Assembly (NCBI GenBank): GCA_022821685.1
Contig: JAJEDD010000047.1
Span: 1 to 59,450, forward strand
DNA length: 59,450 nt
Direction of reading: 5' to 3'
Source: Acidimicrobiia bacterium
Lineage (GTDB): Bacteria; Actinomycetota; Acidimicrobiia; Acidimicrobiales; Aldehydirespiratoraceae
The stretch's first letter is position 1; the number at the start of each line of letters is the position of its first letter. Made by a program: the position numbers and the translations under genes. Below are positions 1 to 6,279 of this stretch, piece by piece. Under the pieces are notes generated by a model. The model searched no databases. It was not told the origin of the DNA and saw nothing but the letters and a program-made list of their open reading frames with translations.

Positions 1-228
1 CCAGAGGTCAACCGGCTCGGCCGCACCATCTGGCGCTGGCGCACCCAGATCGCCAACTGGCACGCCGCCAGAGTCACCAACGCGGCCACCGAAGCCGCCA
101 ACAACCTCATCAAACGGGTCAAACGGGCCGCGTTCGGGTTCGCCAACTTCGCCAACTACCGAATCCGCGCCCTGCTGTATGCCGGCAAGCCCAACTGGGC
201 GCTGCTCGACACCCTCACTCCACCCTGA
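1..228 (+). CDS. ISL3-family transposase, C-terminal end (partial)
   Basis: An open frame runs in from the left edge of the window and stops at TGA 226-228, giving the last 75 residues of a protein. The segment NAATEAANNLIKRVKRAAFG, followed by FANFANYRIR and a closing LLYAGKPNW, is the typical C-terminal end of the DDE domain in ISL3-family transposases. In that family the final catalytic Glu sits in the TEAANN-like motif. The rest of the gene and the left end of the element lie outside the window. A perfect 7-bp hairpin at 268-285 lies 40 bases downstream and could end transcription. I did not recognise the right terminal repeat of the insertion sequence, so its edge is undefined. Confidence 0.8.
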   Translation, partial: PEVNRLGRTIWRWRTQIANWHAARVTNAATEAANNLIKRVKRAAFGFANFANYRIRALLYAGKPNWALLDTLTPP

Positions 229-267
229 TTCGCGAAGCGCCGATATCGGCCGAGTCGCCGGTGAGCA

Positions 268-285
268 CCGAGCCTGCTGGCTCGG
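268..285. terminator. hairpin downstream of the transposase end
   Basis: CCGAGCC, loop TGCT, GGCTCGG form a perfect 7-bp stem. There is no T-run, so its role as a terminator is inference. I see no gene in the rest of 229-495. Confidence 0.3.
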
Positions 286-495
286 CATAGACCTCGACAT
301 AAAGCGATTCCGGCAGGTACACCTGCATCCTGGGCATACGCCTAACTGTACACACTACCTGCCGCCGCTATTGGCCAGCTTCACGCCCAGCCCCGACCTG
401 CCCGAAGACTACGGGCGTCGACACTGTCCCGGCCTATGGGCCATCGAAGCGGAACCCTGCCAGCCGCAGCAACAGGCCTTGAACAGAACCTTGCT

Positions 496-572
<77 letters not shown>

Positions 573-667
573 GGGTTTGCCGGAATGGCTTCGGGTCGCA
601 ATGGTACTTGGGCTCGGCGGGCATTGCGGGTGCGGTTGGCCGTAGTTGGGGCGTTGGCGAACTGGGG

Positions 668-1027
668 TTAGCAGGGGGGTATGGCGGCCGCGGCTCGGGT
701 CTTGAGGCCGCTGCCGAGGCCTTCGTCGTAGGCGATTACCCGGTCTGCGGTGGCCGGGGTCAGGCTCTTCCACAGGACTGGGCTCCACGCCACCTGCGCC
801 GACACGACCACGCCGGCGTCGGCTTCGGCGCATGCTTCGATGCCCTCGGTCTCGGGTGGAGCGCACCCCTCGTGGGTGATGCAGCTGGCCACGAAGTTGG
901 TTGCGGCATGCTCGGCCCGGATCTCGGCCAGGTCGGCGGCCGCGGCGTGAGCCGCGTGGTCGCGCAGCGAGACCGCCATGGCGGTGACCATGGCGGCCAG
1001 CATCAACACCAGCACCGGGACAGTCAT
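668..1027 (-). CDS. TadG/TadE-like membrane-anchored minor pilin protein
   Basis: This is a 119-residue protein beginning MTVPVLVLMLAAM, with one hydrophobic segment at about residues 2-20 and then an Ala-rich helical stretch (HAAHAAAADLAEIRAEHAA). That is the usual layout of small TadE/TadG-like proteins of actinobacterial Tad pili. It contains Cys in the extracellular part (CITHEGC) and ends in PPC. I chose the ATG at 1027 rather than an upstream ATG at 1072 because the hydrophobic anchor then starts at the N-terminus. It is the last gene of the minus-strand Tad cluster. Family assignment rests on layout and neighbourhood, not on a strong motif. Confidence 0.6.
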   Translation of the reverse strand: MTVPVLVLMLAAMVTAMAVSLRDHAAHAAAADLAEIRAEHAATNFVASCITHEGCAPPETEGIEACAEADAGVVVSAQVAWSPVLWKSLTPATADRVIAYDEGLGSGLKTRAAAAIPPC

Positions 1028-1124
1028 CGGAGTCTCATTACGACGCGGGGCATGCGGCCCGCACGAGCGCACAGCCGGTTGTCACGAGCCAGCAGTCGGC
1101 ACCGGAGCTTCATCGTGGGCCTCG

Positions 1125-1490
1125 CTACGACCCGGGGCAGGCGACCCGCGCGTTTGCCGAAGCGGCCGGCCGGGTTTGGGCATAGCCGGTGAAGCACACC
1201 CGGTTGCCCGACACGTCGCACTCCACGGTGACCGTTGCCGACTGGCCCGTGCCGATCACGTCGATGTCCGAGTTGGTTTCGTTGCATGCGGAGAGCGTCG
1301 CTCCGAGAGCGATCCGTCCGCCAGCATCGGCCGCTTCGAGACCGGTTGCCTGCGAGGCTGCCTGGGCGGCCAGCTCGGACGCGACCGCGGTGCGGGCCTC
1401 GCCGTTGGAGAAGCCGCCCACCAGGGCCACCGCCCACAGCGCGAGCGCAACCACCGGAGACGCCAACACCAGCGCCACTGCCTCATCCAT
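1125..1490 (-). CDS. TadE-like minor pilin protein
   Basis: This 121-residue protein starts MDEAVALVLASPVVALALW, a single N-terminal membrane anchor. An Ala-rich helix follows (TAVASELAAQAASQATG), then a beta-rich C-terminal part with paired cysteines (LSACNETNS, VECDVSG, RVCFTGY, VACPGS). The shape fits the TadE family of pseudopilins. The ATG at 1490 is preceded by a weak purine-rich site and gives the anchor at the extreme N-terminus. It sits inside the Tad cluster, 97 bases ahead of the TadG-like gene. Confidence 0.6.
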   Translation of the reverse strand: MDEAVALVLASPVVALALWAVALVGGFSNGEARTAVASELAAQAASQATGLEAADAGGRIALGATLSACNETNSDIDVIGTGQSATVTVECDVSGNRVCFTGYAQTRPAASANARVACPGS

Positions 1491-1716
1491 GTCGCCGACC
1501 TTCCGCACAAGGCCCGATGAATAGGGAACTGCCTGCGGGCACCCGGGTGCGATCGGTCCGTGAGCGCGGAGCACAGCCCGAGTGGCCCGCGAGCGGCAAC
1601 GACATTGCCGCCACCGGAAGGGCCTCGCGCCGGGGGTCCCGACCGCTTCGAGCGGCGCTGGCGCGAAGCAACGACATTGCCGCCACCGGAAGGGCCTCGC
1701 GCCTGTCGGTCAGCAT
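1483..1716 (-). CDS. possible small bridging ORF between two pilin-like genes
   Basis: A 77-residue frame begins at an ATG overlapping the stop of the upstream pilin-like gene (ATGCTGA) and ends at a TGA overlapping the start of the next one, so it could couple their translation. It contains the 24-codon duplication described at 1596-1703, so REALPVAAMSL appears twice. The product is Arg- and Ala-rich with no membrane segment and resembles nothing I know. It may be a leftover of an expanded gene junction rather than a functional protein. Confidence 0.25.
   Translation of the reverse strand: MLTDRREALPVAAMSLLRASAARSGRDPRREALPVAAMSLPLAGHSGCAPRSRTDRTRVPAGSSLFIGPCAEGRRHG
1596..1703. repeat. 36-bp perfect direct repeat with 36-bp spacer
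   Basis: Positions 1596-1631 and 1668-1703 are identical over 36 bases. The 36 bases between them (1632-1667) are unrelated to the repeat, and the period is 72. The duplicated sequence lies just downstream of the pilin-like gene that stops at 1710. The dimensions match three other duplications in this window (11210, 29113, 52200). Confidence 0.9.
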
Positions 1717-2126
1717 GGCGGTGCTAGGGCCCAGCCGGTGGCGTAAGCGGCCCGCGACGGCCGGCATGCCACCGCGGTGGCCTCCAGCCACCGGTGGGCG
1801 CCGGCCGCGCCGACGGTGACGGTGGCCACCACCGTGCACGACGGCTCGGCGGTGAGCGTGTAGCCCGTCGCGGTGGCGGCCGAGCGGGCCCCGGTGCGGG
1901 CGGCTGCGGCGTCGGCCGCGGCCTCCTCGGCATCGGCCCAGCCGGAATGGGTGTCGGTGCAGTCCCAGCCGGCTCCGTCGAGCACCTGAGCGGCGGCGGT
2001 GGCTGCGGCCACCGCCGCGGTGGATGCGGTGATGCGGGCCACCTGATGGAGGTATATCCCGAAGCTGACCGCCACCACCACGAAGATCATCGCGGTGGTC
2101 CGCAGCGCCCCGAAGGCCGTGTCCAT
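1710..2126 (-). CDS. TadE-like minor pilin protein
   Basis: This 138-residue protein has an N-terminal anchor at about residues 10-28 (RTTAMIFVVVAVSFGIYLHQ) followed by a long Ala-rich helix (STAAVAAATAAAQ). The remainder is a beta-rich periplasmic or extracellular domain with three cysteines. It ends APPC, like the TadG-like protein at 668-1027, which ends IPPC. The hydrophobic N-terminus, the size and the position directly downstream of a pilin-like gene support a TadE/TadG role in the Tad pilus. Confidence 0.6.
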   Translation of the reverse strand: MDTAFGALRTTAMIFVVVAVSFGIYLHQVARITASTAAVAAATAAAQVLDGAGWDCTDTHSGWADAEEAAADAAAARTGARSAATATGYTLTAEPSCTVVATVTVGAAGAHRWLEATAVACRPSRAAYATGWALAPPC

Positions 2127-2174
2127 CGCCGGGGTGTTCCCGACCGCTCAGCGACTCGACTGGAGCCGAACCGG

Positions 2175-2381
2175 CTAGCTGCACGTCTTGGAGCTGGCCG
2201 ACCAAGTGCCCCCGACGGCCTTGCACAGGTTCTCGTGCTTGATCTGCGACCGATCGGTGTCGGGATTGCGCTTGGTGTCGGGCGTGTTGTTGCCGACAAT
2301 CTGCCAGGTGAACAGCACAACCGCGGCTGTGATGGCAATCGTGGCAGCGAGCATGATGATCTTGGCAACTGGTGAGTCCAT
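2175..2381 (-). CDS. small Flp-like pilin candidate
   Basis: This 68-residue protein has a strongly hydrophobic segment at residues 6-27 (AKIIMLAATIAITAAVVLFT), then a polar tail with two cysteines (NLCKAVGGTW and the terminal KTCS). Size, single helix and position just after TadC fit the major Flp/Fap pilin slot of Tad loci. The classic G/XXXXEY prepilin cleavage motif is not present, however, so it could be another small pseudopilin. A strong ribosome site (GGAGG) lies 9 bases before the ATG, the best in this operon, which fits a highly expressed structural subunit. Confidence 0.55.
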   Translation of the reverse strand: MDSPVAKIIMLAATIAITAAVVLFTWQIVGNNTPDTKRNPDTDRSQIKHENLCKAVGGTWSASSKTCS

Positions 2382-2438
2382 GGGAGATGCCTCCTTCGTG
2401 GTGTTCGTTGGATGGTTGGGAAGGGCGAAGAGCGGTGC

Positions 2439-3161
2439 TCACACGCCGATTTGGATGCTGGCCAGCAGCGCGATCACCACGACCGCGCTGGCGGCGATCG
2501 CCGCGAGGGTGCCGGTGCCGGCCACCGAGCGGCCCAGGGCCTCGATGCGCACCCGTCGATGGTCCTCGAGGGCATGCACGGCCTGGGCGATGAGCCGGTC
2601 GATCAGACCGGAGGCTGCGGCCCCGCCCCGCTCGGCCGCGGCCAGCGTGCTGACCAGCGTCTCGGCCGCAGAGCCGGAGAAGTGCGCCGACGCGGCTCCC
2701 AAGGGGTCGGTCCCCGAGGCCAGGGCGAGGTTGATGCTGGTGGCGGCGGGAGCGAAGGCGGGTGACTCCACCCGCTCGGCGGCCTCGACCGCGGCATCGT
2801 TGATGGGACGGCCCGCGGCCACGTACAGACGGATGCGGCGCAGCCACTCCAGCATGGCGGCGTCGCGGCGGGCCCGGTAGCCCGACAAGACCACGCCGCG
2901 CAGCAGCGGCGAGACGGCCACCGGAACCCACCAGACCACGGCCACCGCGGCCAGAGCCCCGCTGCGGTAGCCCGCCATGACCGTCCCGGCTGTCAGCACC
3001 ACAGCCGCCGCCACACCGCCAGCCGCGGCCGAGGCGGCCCGCAACCGGTGCGGAGGCCATCCCGCCGCCGCAAGCTCGACGGTGTTGGCTCGGCGGGGCG
3101 GGTCGGTTAGCACCATCCGCAGTGCTGCCGCCGCACCCGACAACGCAGTGAGCCACATCAT
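2439..3161 (-). CDS. tadC: type II secretion F-domain protein, TadC-like
   Basis: This 240-residue membrane protein has hydrophobic stretches near residues 47-65 and 68-90 and at the extreme C-terminus. Between them lies a cytoplasmic helical domain (MLEWLRRIRLYVAAGRPINDA, then SGTDPLGAASAHF) typical of the GspF/TadC fold. TadB and TadC form the inner-membrane platform on which the TadA ATPase assembles pili. It follows TadB by 64 bases. The TadB stop sits within CAATGAGC, and the frame opened by that ATG dies after 22 codons, so the junction may once have overlapped. Confidence 0.8.
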   Translation of the reverse strand: MMWLTALSGAAAALRMVLTDPPRRANTVELAAAGWPPHRLRAASAAAGGVAAAVVLTAGTVMAGYRSGALAAVAVVWWVPVAVSPLLRGVVLSGYRARRDAAMLEWLRRIRLYVAAGRPINDAAVEAAERVESPAFAPAATSINLALASGTDPLGAASAHFSGSAAETLVSTLAAAERGGAAASGLIDRLIAQAVHALEDHRRVRIEALGRSVAGTGTLAAIAASAVVVIALLASIQIGV

Positions 3162-3225
3162 CGCGGGCCTCTCAAGATCCCAGCCGCGGCGAGTCTCCGC
3201 CGCGGGCGCTGACCCGGAGCCGGGC

Positions 3226-4038
3226 TCATTGCAGACCTCCGTAGCGCGATGCTGCCCGGGCGGGCAGCAGGACGCGGGCGCTCAGGGCCGCGACGACTGC
3301 GGCGCCGGCCATCAACAAGGCGGCGCCCCGGCCGCCGGCCAGCCACGCGCCCACATCGGCGGCGACCTGTCCCGCTCCGGCCACCAGTCCGGCACCCAGC
3401 AACACCACCAAGGCCACGGTGGGCATGGCCACCGCCACCCGGGCGTGGAACAGCCGGGCGGTGGTCGCGGTCTGGGAGGCCTCGGCTTCGAGCACGGCCA
3501 CGGTCTCGGCCCAGCGACCGCCGCCCTCGGCCGAGACGGAGATCAAGTCGGCCAGGGAGCGGGCCACAGCCGAGGGAACCCGGGCCGCGAACCGCTCGGC
3601 GGCGACATCCACCCCGACGTTCTCGCAGTCGGCAGCCATCGCCACCGCGGCCGCGCCCACCGGCCCGCTCACCAGCGGGGCGGCCCTGGCCACCGCGTCG
3701 GATGCGGTCACCGCCACTGCGGCCTGGTTGGTCAGCACGCTCGCGAATCGGGCCACTCCCTCGGCAACCGCGACCCGCCGCCTCGACACCAACAGCACCT
3801 TCACCGCGGCCGTGCACACGACCGCGCAGATCGCGGCCGCGGCCGCGTGGCCCGCCGATAGGCCCAAAACGATCAAGGCGGAGCCGGTCGCGGCGGCAGC
3901 CGGCAACTCCGCGGGGACTCGAGTCCGGCGACGGCCTTCCCTTGACCGCAGCGACCAGCGAGTCCCGCTCGCGGGCCACAACATGATGGCCACCCCGATA
4001 GCGCCGCCCGCAACGATGAGCCATCCTGAAGCGTTCAT
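3226..4038 (-). CDS. tadB: type II secretion F-domain protein, TadB-like
   Basis: This 270-residue protein has N-terminal membrane helices at about residues 5-20 and 42-75 and two more at the C-terminus (PTVALVVLLGAGLVAG and GAALLMAGAAVVAALSARV). The cytoplasmic domain between them contains ISVSAEGGGRWAETVAVLE, the GspF-type core. It is the first of the two platform proteins (with TadC) of the Tad pilus. The ATG at 4038 overlaps the TGA of tadA (ATGA), so translation is probably coupled. Confidence 0.8.
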   Translation of the reverse strand: MNASGWLIVAGGAIGVAIMLWPASGTRWSLRSREGRRRTRVPAELPAAAATGSALIVLGLSAGHAAAAAICAVVCTAAVKVLLVSRRRVAVAEGVARFASVLTNQAAVAVTASDAVARAAPLVSGPVGAAAVAMAADCENVGVDVAAERFAARVPSAVARSLADLISVSAEGGGRWAETVAVLEAEASQTATTARLFHARVAVAMPTVALVVLLGAGLVAGAGQVAADVGAWLAGGRGAALLMAGAAVVAALSARVLLPARAASRYGGLQ

Positions 4039-5666
4039 TGCGGCGCTCCGTTGCGATCTGCGGCGCTCGAGTCGCCGCCTACGAGTTGCAGGGCGCTCCG
4101 GCGGGGCTCGGCCTGTGGTGCAGGGCAGTGAACGGTCACGGCCGCCGACCGGTAGACGTCGGCCATCCGGCCCACGGGCTGCTCCACCGGCGTCGCCCAC
4201 CGCTCTCCGGGCTGGAGCCGCCACAGGCCGCGGGTCAGGATCGCGCCGTCGGCGCCGGTTCCGATGATCTGGGTCACATCCGCGATCACCCGCTCGTCGG
4301 CGTGGTTGCGGCCCATCCACACCAGCAGATGCACCGCGATGGCTATCGACCGGCGGGCCAGGCTCTCGTCGGCGCCCTCGGAGGTGGCGTAGGCGGTGAG
4401 CTTCTCCATCACCCCGTCGCCGGGTGGGGAGTGCAGCGTGACGATGCAGCCGTCGAGCCCCGACGACATGGCGTCGAGCAGGGCCATCGTGCCCTCTCCC
4501 CGCACCTCGCCCACCACTAGCTTGGAGCTGTTGGCCCGTTTGGCGTCGCGCACATGGTCGGCCATCGAGTGCTTGCCCACGCCGTCGTTGTTGGCATCGC
4601 GGGTGAGCCGCTCGTAGGCGTTGGGGTGGATGCCGTACTCGCGCAGCCGCAGCTCGGGGGTGTCCTCAATGGTGTCGACCCGCTCCTCGGGAGGAACCCT
4701 CGCCAGCAGCGCCTGGCACAGGGTGGTCTTGCCGCCGCCCATCGCGGCGGCCACCACCACATTGGCCCGCACATCGCCGGCGATGGCCTCCACCAGCACA
4801 TCGGCCAACTGGTCGCTGCACAGTCCCAGTTCGGCGAGGCTGCGCTGGCCGCCCAGGTTGCTCCGCAGCACCAGCGTCGGCGGCGAGCAGACGAAGGCCT
4901 CGGCGTGCAGCCGCCACCGATCGCCGACGCGGGTGTCGAGGCGGGGATCCAACTCGTCGAAGCGTTGCGGGCGCTCGCCGGAGTAGGCGGCCAGGAACCG
5001 ACACGCCCCGATGAGCTCGTCGTCGCTCGAGAACGGGGACGGGCGGCTCTGTCGCTCGCCGTTGGAGAACTCGACCACCATCGACTCGCCGCCCCGGATC
5101 TGAAACTCCTCCACATCGTCCTCATCGAGCATCTCCCGCAGCCGCCGGGCGGCTGCCGCCGACGCGGACTCGCGCCGCACGGCCCGGTCGGTGCTGTCCA
5201 TTCGTTGGGGCGCGGCGGCCAGCGAGCCCAGCGAGCGACCCAGCCGACGCAGCGCCCGCTCCGAGCGCCGCGTGGGCATCGGCGTCACCGCTCGCACCAC
5301 TTGGGCGCCGGCCAGCAGCCGCACCTCGGCGGCGTCCACCGCTTGGTCCGCCATCACAACCAGGGCCAACGGCACCCGGGCTGCGGATCCGGTGCTCAGG
5401 TGCAGCCTGGCTCGCAGCCCGCGCCCGGCGCCGACAGTGACCCACAGCACTCCGGCCGCAGCCGACGCGGTGGAGCGCAGCACGCTGTCGTCGGCGAAGG
5501 CATCGACGGCGACCACGGTGGCCCGGTGCGCGGCGGTTGCCACAGCCCGGTCGGCCAGTGACTCGCCCACCACAACGTCGGCAACCGACGATCGCACTCC
5601 GTCGATAACTGTGCGCACCACCCAGCCGGCGGCGTGCGGGTCGAGAGTGCGGTCAGCCGAGATCAT
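4035..5666 (-). CDS. tadA: Tad pilus assembly ATPase TadA/CpaF with extended N-terminus
   Basis: This is a 543-residue secretion ATPase of the TadA/CpaF family that powers pilus assembly. The Walker A motif VVAAAMGGGKTTL is at about residues 304-316, the Asp box TIEDTPELRL follows at about 332-341, and the Walker B/His region SKLVVGEVRGEGTMALLDAM is at about 381-400. The CpaF N-terminal domain is at about 160-300. The first 150 residues are additional: a mixed alpha/beta segment (VVAVDAFADD, GVLWVTVGAG, PLALVVMADQAVD) with no P-loop. ATG 5666 and GTG 5672 are both possible starts, and both overlap the cpaB stop at 5653. It overlaps tadB by 4 bases. Confidence 0.9.
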   Translation of the reverse strand: MISADRTLDPHAAGWVVRTVIDGVRSSVADVVVGESLADRAVATAAHRATVVAVDAFADDSVLRSTASAAAGVLWVTVGAGRGLRARLHLSTGSAARVPLALVVMADQAVDAAEVRLLAGAQVVRAVTPMPTRRSERALRRLGRSLGSLAAAPQRMDSTDRAVRRESASAAAARRLREMLDEDDVEEFQIRGGESMVVEFSNGERQSRPSPFSSDDELIGACRFLAAYSGERPQRFDELDPRLDTRVGDRWRLHAEAFVCSPPTLVLRSNLGGQRSLAELGLCSDQLADVLVEAIAGDVRANVVVAAAMGGGKTTLCQALLARVPPEERVDTIEDTPELRLREYGIHPNAYERLTRDANNDGVGKHSMADHVRDAKRANSSKLVVGEVRGEGTMALLDAMSSGLDGCIVTLHSPPGDGVMEKLTAYATSEGADESLARRSIAIAVHLLVWMGRNHADERVIADVTQIIGTGADGAILTRGLWRLQPGERWATPVEQPVGRMADVYRSAAVTVHCPAPQAEPRRSALQLVGGDSSAADRNGAPQ

Positions 5667-6270
5667 CAACACCGTCGGGCTCCCCTTCGTTGGGCGGCGC
5701 GGGCGGGCATCCGGGCCAGCCCGCGGCCGGCGACTCCCATATCCACCACACCGTCGGACCCAGCACCGCAGCCAGCCGCGGCCCGGCCTCGACCACCACA
5801 GTGCCCTCGCCCACCAGCACCACCGGCAGCACCGCCGCGGCGCAGCCGCCCGGCTCGGCGGCCAAGACCGCGGCATCGCCGGCCCTGGGCCCCGGCTCGG
5901 GCCACAGCGACGGGTCGACCGCCACGGCCAGCAGCGCAGCCGACAGATCCGAGGCCGCGGGCACCGCCGAGTCGGCCATCAGGGCCGCAGACACCACCGT
6001 GCCGGCCGGAACGGCCACCGCCGGCACCCGGTCGGCCAACTGCTCGGGGGTCACGAACAGAGCGGCCGACTCCTCAGGCATCTCCACCATCACGTATTCG
6101 CCCGGCTCGCGTCCTGGGGACCAATCCTCGGCCGTGGCCACGACCTGCACCGTCGTCTCGGGCTCGGAGCGTCCGAACAGCAACACCGACAGCGCAACCA
6201 CCACAACGATCACCGCAGCGGCGGTAAACCGCCGGGCCTGGCCCGACATCTGGGCGGGGGTGGTGCCCAT
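5653..6270 (-). CDS. cpaB: CpaB/RcpC-like SAF-domain pilus protein
   Basis: This 205-residue protein has one N-terminal membrane helix at about residues 15-33 (AAAVIVVVVALSVLLFG). A periplasmic SAF-like region follows (VMVEMPEESAALFVTPEQLA, then PAVAVPAGTVVSAALMADS). CpaB/RcpC proteins line or assemble the pilus secretion channel, and the SAF domain is their hallmark. The ATG at 6270 is used here; a second ATG at 6249 would shorten the tail before the helix. It lies directly upstream of tadA and overlaps it, as in many actinobacterial Tad loci. Confidence 0.75.
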   Translation of the reverse strand: MGTTPAQMSGQARRFTAAAVIVVVVALSVLLFGRSEPETTVQVVATAEDWSPGREPGEYVMVEMPEESAALFVTPEQLADRVPAVAVPAGTVVSAALMADSAVPAASDLSAALLAVAVDPSLWPEPGPRAGDAAVLAAEPGGCAAAVLPVVLVGEGTVVVEAGPRLAAVLGPTVWWIWESPAAGWPGCPPAPPNEGEPDGVDDLG

Positions 6271-6279
6271 CGCTGCCCC

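Noticed and set aside
1596..1703. A mini CRISPR array
   Set aside because: Only two repeats, the repeat is local sequence next to a pilin gene, and no cas genes are in the window. I report it instead as a CRISPR-sized duplication.
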